Both the position numbers and the translations under genes were made by a program. Positions 17,606 to 27,822 of a DNA stretch of 64,000 nucleotides are shown here, in pieces. Source of the DNA: an uncultured Mailhella sp. (GTDB lineage Bacteria; Desulfobacterota; Desulfovibrionia; Desulfovibrionales; Desulfovibrionaceae); the NCBI RefSeq assembly GCF_963931295.1, contig NZ_OZ007001.1:2683001-2747000 (forward strand), written 5' to 3'. How positions within the stretch are numbered: position 1 is the first letter of the stretch; each line of letters begins with the position of its first letter. Below the pieces are notes generated by a model, which did no database searches, was not told the origin of the DNA, and was given only the letters and a program-made list of their open reading frames with translations.

Positions 17606-18634
17606 TCAGGGGAAGAAGATGCGCTGCGAGCGGGAGGTGGCGTCAGCCTCCTTGCCGACCCACACGAAGCGGTCGTCCCGCAGGGCGGTGTCGCCGCGGT
17701 TCCAGCGATAGGCCACAAGCGGGCCGCCGTGTACCGCGCTGAAGTCGAGGCAGGCCACGGAGGGCGAACAGAGGCGTATCTCTTCGCCGGGGCTGCGCCA
17801 GTAATGCCCGAAAAAGGTGGGATATTCCACGTCGATGGCTTCCCAGCTTCCGGGGTCCGGCACGGCGTCTTCGGGAAGGGAGGCAATGTCGTCGCGGCCC
17901 ATGAGGGCCATGTCGCGGCAGGTGCGGCCCATGCCGAGCCACCATTTCACGCGGATGCGGCGGCGGGGGTGTCCGTCCTTGTCTTCAAAGAAGACGCCGT
18001 CCGGCAGCGGAATTTCCGGGCCCTTGAGCAGCACTTCCAGCGCCTCGTATTCGCAGCTTTCCTTGTCGCCTCCGGCGCGCACGTATCCCGTTTCGGTGAG
18101 ACGGGGCGCGTCCTTGCGGCCGGTCACCAGGCTTTCGCCTCCGCATTCGTTGTTGAGCAGCGTGCGCATGGCCGTCGGAGACCAGCAGGCGTGAATCATG
18201 TGCAGGCGACTGCCGTCGCCGCCGAGATCGCCGAGCTCCAGCCACAGCGGCAGGGTGCGCATCCACTGAATCCAGGGCTGATAGCATCCGGCAAGCTGTT
18301 CCAGCGTGGCGGCGTGCTGGGCCGTGTGCGCCTCGTTGTGACTGCGGATGAACTCGCCCGGATTGTCGGGATCGGGCGTGCTCCAGCATACGGCGTTGAA
18401 TTCATGATTGCCCATGAGACACTCCGCGGAACCGGCCTCGCGCATGTTGCGGACGATGGTCAGCGTTTCCAGAATCTGCGGTCCCCGGTCGATGTAGTCG
18501 CCGAGAAAGACGACCATGCGGTCGGGATGTCTCCACACGCCGCCGTTTTTTTCGTAGCCGAGGCGGGAGAGCAGGGCTTCCAGTCTGTCCGCGCATCCGT
18601 GTATATCGCCAATCACGTCGTAACCATTCAGCAT
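17606..18634 (-). CDS. PPP-type metallophosphatase
   Basis: 342 residues with the complete metal-site signature of the calcineurin-like PPP superfamily: GDIHG near residue 10, GDYIDRGP near 46, GNHEF near 77, and later histidines (MIHACW, FFGHYW, SAVHGGP). It resembles the bacterial serine/threonine phosphatase / diadenosine-tetraphosphatase branch (PrpE/ApaH-like); substrate cannot be set from sequence. It has no signal peptide, so is cytoplasmic. It is followed by a bidirectional terminator and preceded by a 130-base gap from the cobW-like gene, so it may be transcribed alone. Confidence 0.85.
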   Translation of the reverse strand: MLNGYDVIGDIHGCADRLEALLSRLGYEKNGGVWRHPDRMVVFLGDYIDRGPQILETLTIVRNMREAGSAECLMGNHEFNAVCWSTPDPDNPGEFIRSHNEAHTAQHAATLEQLAGCYQPWIQWMRTLPLWLELGDLGGDGSRLHMIHACWSPTAMRTLLNNECGGESLVTGRKDAPRLTETGYVRAGGDKESCEYEALEVLLKGPEIPLPDGVFFEDKDGHPRRRIRVKWWLGMGRTCRDMALMGRDDIASLPEDAVPDPGSWEAIDVEYPTFFGHYWRSPGEEIRLCSPSVACLDFSAVHGGPLVAYRWNRGDTALRDDRFVWVGKEADATSRSQRIFFP

Positions 18635-18766
18635 AAGCAGCTCCAGTGCCGTGGGGACAGGGCCGGAATACCCTTGAAAAACGCCGCTGCCCCGGTATGA
18701 AGTTCAGATTAGCACAACTGTCATGGAGATAAAAGAGGAACGCGCGGAGAATTATGCAAGCTCCCG

Positions 18767-19948
18767 TCAGGACTTGTCTTCGTCCAGACAGGCGTCCAGA
18801 GCCGCGCAGATGGCCTGCTCGTCCATGTGTCTGCCGATGAACACCAGCTTGATCATGCGGTCGCCGTAGCGTTCGTCCCAGTTGCGGTCGAGTTCGGGAT
18901 TGGCCCTGCGCGCCTGTTTGCGCTGTTCGGCCGGTGCGGAGGCCATCCAGCGTCCGAAGGGCGTGGCCACGGTCTGCTTGCCTGCCTGCTCGAACATGTA
19001 CGACATGGAGGGATTCTTCTTGAACCACAAAAGCCCCTTGCAGCGGATCACCGACTGCGGCCAGGACGCTTCCACGAAGTCGCTGAACTTGTCCTGATTG
19101 AAGGGCGCGCGCCGGAAGTACACGAAGGTGGAAATGCCGTATTCCTCGGTGTGGGAATGGCCTTCGGCGTGTTCGTGATGCTCGTGGGCGTGGTGTTCGT
19201 GATGATCGTGCTCGTCGTGCGCGGCCTTGTCGGCGTCGAACTTCTGGAGGCTCTGAATCCAGCCGGCGGATTTTCCCGCTTTGGCGAAGTTGAAGGCGTG
19301 CGTGTCGAGAATGTCCTTGACGGCCACCTTGCCGTAGTTGGTTTCGATGATGCGCGCCTCGGGCTGAAGCTGACGGATCACGGCCTTGAGCGTGGCGAGC
19401 TGCTCGGCGGAAACTTCATCGACCTTGTTGAGCACGATGGTGGTGCAGAATTCTATCTGCTGGATGAGCAGACTTTCCACGTCGTCCTCGTCGTTGTCGC
19501 CGAGGAGCTTTTCGCCGTTCAGAAATTCGTCGGCCATGCGCATGGCGTCCACCACGGTGACGATGCCGTCGAGGCGGCACACCGTGGGCATGACTTCGTC
19601 GCCCAGCGTGATGGCCTGGGCGATGGGCATGGGTTCGCAGATGCCGCTCGCTTCAATGAGAATGTAGTCGAAGCGGCAGGTGGCGATGAGATCGAGAATC
19701 TGCTGCATGAGATCGTCCTTGAGGGTGCAGCAGATGCAGCCGTTGGAAAGGGGAATGAGGCTGCTTTCCATCTCCACGTTGCCGCCTTTTTCGATGAGCG
19801 CGGCGTCGATGTTGACTTCGCCGATGTCGTTGACGATGACGGCGACCTTGTAGCCTTCCTGATTGGAAAGCACGTGATTGAGCAGCGTGGTCTTGCCCGC
19901 GCCGAGATAGCCGGTAAGAAGCGTGATGGGAACGATGTTTCTGCGCAT
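18767..19948 (-). CDS. CobW/G3E-family metallochaperone GTPase (copy 1)
   Basis: 393 residues. Walker A is GYLGAGKTT near residue 13, the metal-binding CxCC is NGCICC, the G3E Glu is in EASGICEP, and the base-specificity motif NKVD is present. A His-rich linker (about 240-265, DEHDHHEHHAHEHHEHAEG) precedes the C-terminal CobW_C domain (ISTFVYFRRAPFN onward). Family members load zinc or cobalt/nickel into client enzymes. A close paralog lies immediately upstream on the same strand, 177 bases away, so this pair arose by duplication. No zinc-responsive operator was recognised. Confidence 0.9.
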   Translation of the reverse strand: MRRNIVPITLLTGYLGAGKTTLLNHVLSNQEGYKVAVIVNDIGEVNIDAALIEKGGNVEMESSLIPLSNGCICCTLKDDLMQQILDLIATCRFDYILIEASGICEPMPIAQAITLGDEVMPTVCRLDGIVTVVDAMRMADEFLNGEKLLGDNDEDDVESLLIQQIEFCTTIVLNKVDEVSAEQLATLKAVIRQLQPEARIIETNYGKVAVKDILDTHAFNFAKAGKSAGWIQSLQKFDADKAAHDEHDHHEHHAHEHHEHAEGHSHTEEYGISTFVYFRRAPFNQDKFSDFVEASWPQSVIRCKGLLWFKKNPSMSYMFEQAGKQTVATPFGRWMASAPAEQRKQARRANPELDRNWDERYGDRMIKLVFIGRHMDEQAICAALDACLDEDKS

Positions 19949-20125
19949 GATGAAAACGATGACCGCGACTGGCGCGGGTAGAGGTGACGGGCGTTGACGG
20001 CGCGCCGCAAAGGTTGTGCGCGCTGCGCGCCCGATCGTCGGGAAAAGGAAGACGGGCAGGCCGTTCTTTCGCGCAAAGGGAGCAAAAGAGCGGCGCTGCC
20101 CGCCATGACGGAAACGGAAAGGACG

Positions 20126-21439
20126 TTATTTTTCGAGGCAGGCGTCCAGGGCGGCGCAGATGGCGGCCTTGTCCATGTGCTGACCGATGAAGACGAGCTT
20201 CTGCATGCGGTCGCCGTAGGTGTCGTCCCATTCGGCGTCGAGCTGCTTGTCCACGCGGCGTTCGGCGGCCTGACGCTTGGCGGGTGCGGCGGCCACCCAT
20301 TCGCCGTAGGGCGAGGCGGTCATCTGACGGCCGGCCTGTTCGTACAGATAGGCGGTGTCGGGCTCGTCGCGGAACCAGATGAGCCCCTTGCAGCGGATCA
20401 CGCTGGCAGGCCAGGCGTCGTTGACGAAGTCCTCGAACTTTTTCTGATCGAAGGGCGGACGACGGAAATACACGAAGGTGGAAATGCCGTATTCCTCGCC
20501 GTGCTCATGATCGCCGTGATGATGATGGTGATGATGGCCGTGATGATGTTCGTGCTCGTCCTCGTCATGATCGTGGCCATGATGATGTTCGTGCTCGTCG
20601 TCATCGTGGTGGTGATGGTGCTTGTGCTCGTCGTGGTCGTCATCATCATGATGATGCTTGTGTTCGTGATCGTGATGATGATCGTGGTCATCGTCGTGTT
20701 CGTCTTCGTCCTCTTCGGGGGCGTCGGCTTCCAGAGCCTGCACCCAGCCGATGGAGGAGCAGGCGCGGTCGAAGTCGAAGCGGCCCGTGTCGAGAATGTC
20801 CTTCACGTCCACCTTGCCGTAGTTGGTTTCAATGATGTTTGCTTCGGGCTGGAGCTTGTGGATCACGGTTCTGAGCAGACCGAGCTGATCTTCGGTGAGG
20901 CCTTCCACCTTGTTGAGCACGATGGTGGTGCAGAACTCTATCTGCTGAATGACGAGGCTGGCCACGTCCTCTTCGTCGATGTCTTCTTCCACGAGGCGCT
21001 GACCGCCGAGAAATTCGTCCACCATGCGGCGGGCGTCCACCACGGTGACGATGCCGTCGAGGCGGCATATCTTGGGCAGGGATTCATCGCCGAGGCAGAG
21101 GGTCTGCGCGATGGGCAGCGGTTCGCAGATGCCGCTCGCCTCGATGAGAATGTAGTCGAAGCGGCCGGATTCGATGAGATTGAGCACCTGCTGAAGCAGA
21201 TCGACCTTGAGGGAGCAGCAGATGCAGCCGTTGGAGAGCGGCACGAGGCTGTCGTCCATTTCCACGCTGCCGCCCTTGGCGATGAGGCTCGCGTCGATGT
21301 TGACTTCGCCGATGTCGTTGACGATGACGGCGACCTTGTAGCCTTCCTGATTGGAAAGCACGTGATTGAGCAGCGTGGTCTTGCCCGCGCCGAGGTAGCC
21401 GGAGAGAACGGTGATGGGGACTATTTTTCTTTTATTCAT
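20126..21439 (-). CDS. CobW/G3E-family metallochaperone GTPase (copy 2, long His-rich loop)
   Basis: 437 residues, the same architecture as copy 1: GYLGAGKTT, NGCICC, EASGICEP, NKV(E) and a C-terminal CobW_C domain. It differs by a much longer linker (roughly 240-320) that is almost pure His, Asp and Glu, likely to hold several metal ions. In the base-specificity motif the Asp is Glu (NKVEGL), whereas copy 1 has NKVD. The start at 21439 has AGGAAGG before it; upstream in-frame codons to 21568 lack support. The different linkers suggest the duplicates serve different metals or clients. Confidence 0.9.
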   Translation of the reverse strand: MNKRKIVPITVLSGYLGAGKTTLLNHVLSNQEGYKVAVIVNDIGEVNIDASLIAKGGSVEMDDSLVPLSNGCICCSLKVDLLQQVLNLIESGRFDYILIEASGICEPLPIAQTLCLGDESLPKICRLDGIVTVVDARRMVDEFLGGQRLVEEDIDEEDVASLVIQQIEFCTTIVLNKVEGLTEDQLGLLRTVIHKLQPEANIIETNYGKVDVKDILDTGRFDFDRACSSIGWVQALEADAPEEDEDEHDDDHDHHHDHEHKHHHDDDDHDEHKHHHHHDDDEHEHHHGHDHDEDEHEHHHGHHHHHHHGDHEHGEEYGISTFVYFRRPPFDQKKFEDFVNDAWPASVIRCKGLIWFRDEPDTAYLYEQAGRQMTASPYGEWVAAAPAKRQAAERRVDKQLDAEWDDTYGDRMQKLVFIGQHMDKAAICAALDACLEK

Positions 21440-21990
21440 GATGACCTTCCTGAGAGCGCGGATGCGCGTTGATGCGGGCGCGGCGGCGTCCGGCGCGATG
21501 CCGATTCTTCCGGATGCCCGGGGGCGAATGCGGAAGGCGTCATGCGCGGCACGTTCAAGATAGGACAAAATGGCGCGGCGTCAACCATGCGCGCCGGAAA
21601 AGACCCTGCCGACGACGCCTGTCTGCGGAAGAAGCCCCGGCGTCGAGGCCGTGCTGCGAGGTAATCTGCGGCGGCGTTCGGCGGCGCGGGCGCAGAAGGG
21701 GAAGGCAGAGGCCGGGGCATGCGGGGGAGTGCGCCGTCTCCGATGGGAAAGGGGGGCTTGCACGGCTTTGGGGAGGGAGAGGGCCGTTTTCGAGTGGAAA
21801 GAACGGGCGTGCGGCGCAGGGCCCGGGGCAGAAGTGCCCGGGAGGGAACATCCGACGGCGTTCGGGAAAAGAAAAATCTCCGTGGAAGCACGGCGGCGTT
21901 CGGGGAGTGCGTGCCTCCAGAGCGCATGACGGCGTTTTTTTTTGGGGGGGGGAGAGCCTTCGGGGAGACCGGCGCATCCGCCTGCACGGC
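21440..21990. other. intergenic stretch, no gene seen
   Basis: About 550 GC-rich bases between divergent genes. It includes homopolymer tracts (a T run then a G run near 21937-21953). Long open frames occur in almost all frames here, a base-composition effect. The promoter of cobW copy 2 must lie at its left end, but I cannot place it. Confidence 0.4.
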
Positions 21991-22019
21991 TTGCCAGAGG
22001 CGAGAGTTTTTCGTAATAC
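21991..22019 (+). promoter_or_regulatory. promoter of the TSCPD gene
   Basis: TTGCCA (21991-21996), 17-base spacer, TAATAC (22014-22019), then an AGGAGG ribosome site and the ATG at 22048. Confidence 0.65.
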
Positions 22020-22047
22020 ACTGTTTTCCAATTAAGGAGGAAAAATC

Positions 22048-22374
22048 ATGCAGTTTGTTTTCACGCCGGAGCGCGTCTGCTCCAAGATGTTCATGATAGA
22101 CGTGGATGAAAAAAGCCGGACCATCAACAACTTCGAGTTCAAGGGCGGCTGCCCCGGCAATCTGAACGGAATAGGCCGACTGATTCGCGGCATGTCCATC
22201 GACGACGTGATCGACCGCTTCGCCGACATGCCCATCTGCCCCACCTCGAAGGTGACGTCCTGCCCCGAACAGCTCCGCAAGGCGCTTATTGAGCTGCGCG
22301 ACAAGCTGAACGCCGGAGAAACCCCGGAACGTCCACGCTTCGGTCTGGACGCCTTTGCCTCCGTGGCGAAGTAG
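22048..22374 (+). CDS. TIGR03905-type TSCPD-domain protein
   Basis: 108 residues of unknown biochemical role. It matches the small TSCPD family: VCSKMFMIDVDEK, then FEFKGGCPGNLNGIGRLIRGMSIDDVIDRF, then the cysteine motif SKVTSCPEQLRKAL. The four cysteines (C11, C33 in GGCPGN, C64, C72) suggest a metal or cluster site; the domain also occurs at the C-terminus of some adenosylcobalamin-dependent ribonucleotide reductases. Excellent ribosome site (AAGGAGG). Apparently a single-gene unit with its own promoter and terminator. Confidence 0.85.
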   Translation: MQFVFTPERVCSKMFMIDVDEKSRTINNFEFKGGCPGNLNGIGRLIRGMSIDDVIDRFADMPICPTSKVTSCPEQLRKALIELRDKLNAGETPERPRFGLDAFASVAK

Positions 22375-22417
22375 CGCGGCACGTCGGCGGTCTGAACGCC
22401 GCCCGCCACTCCATCAT

Positions 22418-22458
22418 TAAAAAGAAGGCTCCCGATTCGTCGGGAGCTTTCTGCGTTT
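22418..22458. terminator. bidirectional terminator
   Basis: AAAAAGAAGGCTCCCGA, short loop, TCGGGAGCTTTCTGCGTTTTT. It serves the TSCPD gene and probably the convergent patatin gene. Confidence 0.8.
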
Positions 22459-22464
22459 TTGTCT

Positions 22465-23490
22465 TCACCGGTCTTGCGCGGGAGCTTCGGCAGATGCGGC
22501 GTCTGCTGCGGGCTGAGCTTCGGAAGGCGCGGCGCTTTCTGCAATCCGTTCTTTGTCTGCGCCGTCCGTTTCGCCGTTCTTTCGGGCCAGATAGGCCCTG
22601 AGGTCGGGCATGAGCGCCTGCGCGTCGCGATAGCCCAGCCAGTACCATTCGCCGAGCTTTTCCAGATCCTTTTCCATGCGGCCTATGTGCATGGAGCGCG
22701 ACGGGCTTATCACGAACACGCGGCCTTCCTGCCGAAGTTTTTCTATCTCGTCGCACAGCTCGTTGTAGTCGGCGTTGCTCCGGGCCAGGGCGTCGGAGAG
22801 TGCCTGCCACTTCGGCCCGTAGAACAGCCGGGCGAGGTTGCGTCCGGCCTCGGGGTCGCGGCGATAGTCGTCGGGATTGGTTTTCACGATGACCACGGCG
22901 CGAAAGCCGTTGTCCAGCGCCCAGCGGAAGGGAATCTTGCACGAGCAGCCGCCGTCGAGATAGGGCGTGCCGTTCATGCGCACCATCTGCGAGATGTACG
23001 GCATGGTGGAGGAGGCGCGCGTCGCCAGCATGATGTCGGGGCATCGGCCCTTTTCAAAATATTCCGGTTTGCCGGTGAGGCAGTTGGTGGCCACGGCCAC
23101 GAAACGGCGTTCCGGCCGGAAGAAGCGCGTCATGTCCAGCGGGTCCAGCGTGCGGGAAAGTTCGCCGAACATGAAGTCGAAGCCGAAGGGCGTGCGGTTG
23201 CGGAGAAAGGCGCCGAGTCCGAAATAGCGGGAATCGTGCCGGTAGCGCAGCGGACTTCGCGCGGAACGTCCTATCTGACCGGAAACGTAGCTGATGCCGT
23301 TGAGCGCTCCGGCGGAAACGCCGATGGTGCAGGCAAGGTTCACGTCGGCTTCCATGAGGGCGTCCATCACGCCAACGCTGTAGGTTCCGCGCAGCGCGCC
23401 GCCCTCAAGCACGAGACAGCCCGGCGTGACGCGGTCGGACGCCAGTCCCCGGGGCAGCCGGTCGAGACCGGAATAGATGTTCTGACGCAT
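22465..23490 (-). CDS. patatin-like phospholipase / serine hydrolase
   Basis: 341 residues. The patatin catalytic dyad is clear: an oxyanion glycine stretch LEGGALRGTYSVG near 28-40, nucleophile S59 in GVSAG, and D179 in YLDGGCS. The remainder follows the bacterial YjjU-type patatins (ATRASSTMPYISQMV, KIPFRWALDNGFRAVVIV, FVISPSRSMHIGRMEKD). No signal peptide, so probably cytoplasmic. The last 35 residues are Ala/Glu-rich and low complexity. Substrate unknown; the family includes phospholipase A and lysophospholipase activities. Confidence 0.88.
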   Translation of the reverse strand: MRQNIYSGLDRLPRGLASDRVTPGCLVLEGGALRGTYSVGVMDALMEADVNLACTIGVSAGALNGISYVSGQIGRSARSPLRYRHDSRYFGLGAFLRNRTPFGFDFMFGELSRTLDPLDMTRFFRPERRFVAVATNCLTGKPEYFEKGRCPDIMLATRASSTMPYISQMVRMNGTPYLDGGCSCKIPFRWALDNGFRAVVIVKTNPDDYRRDPEAGRNLARLFYGPKWQALSDALARSNADYNELCDEIEKLRQEGRVFVISPSRSMHIGRMEKDLEKLGEWYWLGYRDAQALMPDLRAYLARKNGETDGADKERIAESAAPSEAQPAADAASAEAPAQDR

Positions 23491-24190
23491 GAAAAGCTCC
23501 CTGGCGGAAACGCCGCCCTGTTTTTTGCCGACATGAAGCGTCCGGCGACTGCGGAGCAGAAAAAGAAAAGAAATTATTCAGGAAACGTAGTTGTTTTTGA
23601 GTGTGCTCCAATATTCGATGCTTGTCGAGCTTCGTGGAAAAAAAGACATGTTTCAGAAAGCGCGGCGTGTTTTCGGGGAAGAGCGACGGAGCGCCGCAGA
23701 GCATTGCGGAGAGAAGTGAGAATATTGAGGGGCAGAGGCGGACGTAAGCCTCGTGTCCTCTGGTGGTTCTGCGGGGGGACGGCGAACGCGGCGGGCGGTC
23801 GCTGCATGTGGGCGCTGCGGGAGACAGGCCCCTCCGGGAACAGGGCTTTGCGGCGTGCGGCGCGGAAGGCAGTGTTGCCCGAACCCGAATTTTTTCCGAG
23901 GAAGGGCCGTGCAACTGTTGTGCAGGGCCAGGCTTATTTTTAACGAGAGCCGTACAATTGTTGTACAGGGCGCTTCTGCGAGACGCCGGAATTTTCTTTT
24001 TGGGCGCGGGACGTGTCCTTTGCACGGCATGTTTCACGCGAGGCCCGGAGGCGGCGAGATCTCGCAGACCGTGAGCCGGACAGACTCGCTCGCCTGAAAA
24101 CATAACCGTGCGCTGTCCCGTATTTTTTCTTTTTTCGTGCGGTATCGGCAACAGTACGGTTATGTTACGATGCAGAAATATGTGGTCCTA
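23491..24190. other. intergenic region with a duplicated dyad
   Basis: About 1 kb separates patatin from ilvB and no gene is supported in it. It has an AT-rich start (23560-23660), then GC-rich sequence. The notable element is a pair of 23-bp near-identical dyads, listed separately. Confidence 0.45.
23906..23971. repeat. two 23-bp dyad repeats (possible operator pair)
   Basis: Copies at 23906-23928 and 23949-23971 share 20 of 23 bases and start 43 bases apart, about four helical turns. The second contains a perfect dyad GTACAA-TTG-TTGTAC; the first is a weaker version. The arrangement looks like tandem regulator-binding sites. No gene starts immediately beside them. Confidence 0.55.
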
Positions 24191-24507
24191 ATATGTATCA
24201 GAGGGAGAGAAGGGACTGTGTCGGGGAGTCCGATGGGGCGCTTTTTGAGTTGTTACGGTCGGTTTTCGAAAATGTGAAAAAAATAGTTTGCTTTTTCGAC
24301 GGGTTATTTTGGCGTTCCTCACTTGACAAGACAAGAAGAAGCAGTCCAGTATTATTCTACGATTTATGCCTGTACCCCCGAGAGACGGACCGCAAGGGCC
24401 CGCAGCGGGGCGCAGACAGAAAGGCCGCCCCAAAAGGCGGATCGTGCGACTGGGGGAGGTCCGCTTCGTGCGGATCAGCATGGTTTCAGCCCATAAGGAT
24501 GAAGTAT
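24191..24507 (+). promoter_or_regulatory. structured leader upstream of ilvB
   Basis: It contains a TTGACA (24323-24328) followed by AT-rich TATTATTCT (24350-24358), although the spacing is long. A 100-base GC-rich leader follows with stems such as CCGCC/GGCGG and TCCGC-TTCG-type-GCGGA just before the ribosome site. No Leu/Val/Ile-rich leader peptide and no T-box features are visible, so classical attenuation is not supported. Confidence 0.35.
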
Positions 24508-26169
24508 ATGAAACTGACCGGTTCGGAAATTTTTTGTGAAGTGCTGGTGGAGCAGGGCGTGGATACGCTGTTCGGCTACCCCGGCGGCGCTGTGTTGAAT
24601 CTGTACGACGCACTGTATAAATACCAGGATCGTATCCACCATATTATTACTGCCCATGAACAGGGCGCCGCGCATGCGGCCGATGGCTACGCCCGTGCTA
24701 CCGGCCGCACCGGCGTTGTCCTGGTAACGAGCGGCCCCGGCGCGACCAACCTTGTTACCGGCATTGCCACCGCCTACATGGACAGCGTGCCCATGGTTGC
24801 CATCACGGGCAACGTGCCCACGCCCCTCATCGGACAGGACAGCTTCCAGGAAGTGTACATTGCGGGCATCACCATGCCCATCACCAAGCATAATTTTGTC
24901 GTGGACAGGGTGGAGGATCTGGCCGACATCCTGCGCGAGGCCTTCCGCATCGCCCAGACCGGCCGCAAGGGCCCGGTGCTGGTGGACATTCCCAAGGACA
25001 TGACCTCGGCCGTGGCCGAATTCGTGCCCGCGGCTCCCGTGCGCGACAGCTACACCACGAAGATTGACATGGACGCCATCGACAAGGCGGCGGAAATCAT
25101 CAACAACGCCCAGCGTCCGGCCATCTATTACGGCGGCGGCGTCATCTCCTCCGGCGCGAGCGCGGAACTTGCCGCCCTCATGAAGAAGACCTGCATGCCC
25201 GGCGCCTACACCCTCATGGGAGCGGGCGTCGTCGACAGCGACGATCCGCTCAATCTCGGCATGGTGGGCATGCACGGCTGCCGCACCAGCAACTTCGCCC
25301 TCGACTACGCCGACGTCATGGTGGCCGTGGGCACCCGCTTCAGCGACCGCGTGGCTCTCGCCCCCGACGCGTTCGGCCGCCGCGCCAAGCTCATTCAGAT
25401 CGACATCGATCCCAGTGAAGTGAACAAGAACGTCAACGTGGACGTCAGCCTCGTCGGCGACGTGAAGGACGTCATCTGCGCGCTGCTGCCCAAGGTGCAT
25501 CAGACCTGCCGCGACGAATGGCTCACCCAGATCGCCGAATGGCGTCAGGAAGACTACCACCCCGAAGACAGCGACACCGTGCTCAAGCCGCATCAGGTCA
25601 TCCGCAAGGTCAACGAAATGGCCGGACTCGACGCCATCTACGTGACCGACGTGGGCCAGCATCAGATGTGGGCGGCCCAGTATCTGCATCACGTCAAGCC
25701 CCGCCACTTCCTCACGAGCGGCGGCCTCGGCACCATGGGCTTCGGCTACGGCGCGGCCATCGGCGCCAAGATCGCCTGCCCCGAAAAGCCCGTGATCCAC
25801 TTCACCGGCGACGGCTCCTTCCACATGAACATGAACGAGGCCTGCACCGCGGTGAGCTTCCATCTGCCCGTCATCACCGTGATTCTCGACAACCACGTGC
25901 TCGGCATGGTGCGTCAGTGGCAGACGAGCTTCTACGGCAAGCGCTACTCCTGCACCGACCTTAACCGCCGCACCGACTACGTGAAGGTCATTGAAGGCTT
26001 CGGCGGCAAGGGCTTCCACTGCGAAACCATGGCCGATCTGGAAAAGGCCATGGCGGAAGCGCTCACGAGCGACGGCCCCGTGTGGATTCACTGCTGCATC
26101 GACAAGGATGAGAAGGTGCTTCCCATGATTCCCGGCGGCTGCACCTGCGACTCCATCATCATGGAATAG
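24508..26169 (+). CDS. ilvB: acetolactate synthase large (catalytic) subunit
   Basis: ThDP- and FAD-dependent enzyme making 2-acetolactate or 2-aceto-2-hydroxybutyrate, the first common step of Val/Ile/Leu synthesis. 553 residues: N-terminal PYR domain with catalytic Glu51 (AHEQGAAHAADGYARATG), central FAD domain (about 190-330), and C-terminal PP domain with the ThDP motif GDGSFHMNMNEACTA. The ATG at 24508 has AAGGA eight bases upstream; the frame is open further upstream but that part is the leader. ilvN begins 14 bases after the stop. Confidence 0.97.
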   Translation: MKLTGSEIFCEVLVEQGVDTLFGYPGGAVLNLYDALYKYQDRIHHIITAHEQGAAHAADGYARATGRTGVVLVTSGPGATNLVTGIATAYMDSVPMVAITGNVPTPLIGQDSFQEVYIAGITMPITKHNFVVDRVEDLADILREAFRIAQTGRKGPVLVDIPKDMTSAVAEFVPAAPVRDSYTTKIDMDAIDKAAEIINNAQRPAIYYGGGVISSGASAELAALMKKTCMPGAYTLMGAGVVDSDDPLNLGMVGMHGCRTSNFALDYADVMVAVGTRFSDRVALAPDAFGRRAKLIQIDIDPSEVNKNVNVDVSLVGDVKDVICALLPKVHQTCRDEWLTQIAEWRQEDYHPEDSDTVLKPHQVIRKVNEMAGLDAIYVTDVGQHQMWAAQYLHHVKPRHFLTSGGLGTMGFGYGAAIGAKIACPEKPVIHFTGDGSFHMNMNEACTAVSFHLPVITVILDNHVLGMVRQWQTSFYGKRYSCTDLNRRTDYVKVIEGFGGKGFHCETMADLEKAMAEALTSDGPVWIHCCIDKDEKVLPMIPGGCTCDSIIME

Positions 26170-26183
26170 AGAAGGGGGACAAT

Positions 26184-26693
26184 ATGACGAAACATGTGAT
26201 TTCCATCGTGGTGGATAACAACGCCAACGTCATGGCACGCGTGTCCTCCCTTTTTGCCCGCCGCCGCTTCAACATGACCAGCGTTACGGCCGCGCAGACC
26301 AGCGATCCCGCCATTTCCATCATCACCATCGTGACGGAAGGCGACACCCACGTTCTCGATCAGATCGTGAAGCAGACCCTCAAGATGGAGGAAGTGAAGT
26401 CCATCACCCTGCTTCCGCCCAACGAAAGCCTGCTGAGCGAGACCATCATGCTGCGCATCGCCTTCGACGCCGCCACAATTTCGCCCATCAAGGATATCGT
26501 TGAGGTTTATCGGGCGCGCATTATTGACCTTACCTCTAGTAGCATGGTAATACAACTCACCGGAAAGCCTTCCAAGATAGAAGGCTTCCTTGAGGTGATG
26601 TCGCCCTATCAGATCCTCGAAATGTGCCGTTCCGGCATCATCGGCATGCCCAGAGGATCGCAGAGTGATTGGTGGAAAAGCAGCAAGGATTGA
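26184..26693 (+). CDS. ilvN: acetolactate synthase small (regulatory) subunit
   Basis: 169 residues. The N-terminal ACT domain (about 3-78: HVISIVVDNNANVMARVSSLFARRRFNMTSV) binds valine for feedback inhibition; the second half (LRIAFDAATISPIKDIVEVYRARIIDLTSSSMVIQLTG and so on) is the ALS_ss C-terminal domain that activates the large subunit. It pairs with ilvB in an apparent operon and is followed 49 bases later by ilvC. Confidence 0.96.
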   Translation: MTKHVISIVVDNNANVMARVSSLFARRRFNMTSVTAAQTSDPAISIITIVTEGDTHVLDQIVKQTLKMEEVKSITLLPPNESLLSETIMLRIAFDAATISPIKDIVEVYRARIIDLTSSSMVIQLTGKPSKIEGFLEVMSPYQILEMCRSGIIGMPRGSQSDWWKSSKD

Positions 26694-26742
26694 CCTTTTG
26701 CTGCTGAGAATGAATTATAGTCATTGAAATGGAGAAGTTATC

Positions 26743-27738
<996 letters not shown>

Positions 27739-27753
27739 CACTGGTTTGAAAAC

Positions 27754-27799
27754 ATCGCCGGGCAGCCCCCTCTGTCCGGCGATTTTCTGTCTTTTTTTC
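27754..27799 (+). terminator. hairpin with T-run between ilvC and ilvD
   Basis: ATCGCCGG (27754-27761) / CCGGCGAT (27776-27783), then TTTCTGTCTTTTTTT. Located inside the ilv cluster, it probably reduces read-through into ilvD rather than ending the operon completely. Confidence 0.75.
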
Positions 27800-27822
27800 A
27801 GGGGAACAGGAGAGAGCATCTC

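Noticed and set aside
20398..20691. Thr/Ile/Met-rich short gene within cobW copy 2
   Set aside because: It is the His-rich linker (CAT/CAC codons) read in another frame.
21440..22047. Overlapping long frames in all directions before the TSCPD gene
   Set aside because: A stop-poor GC-rich stretch; no frame has a ribosome site, motif or plausible composition.
24191..24507. T-box, leader-peptide attenuator or N-terminal extension for ilvB
   Set aside because: No T-box motif and no Leu/Val/Ile-rich peptide; the in-frame extension is Arg/Lys-rich and absent from the family.
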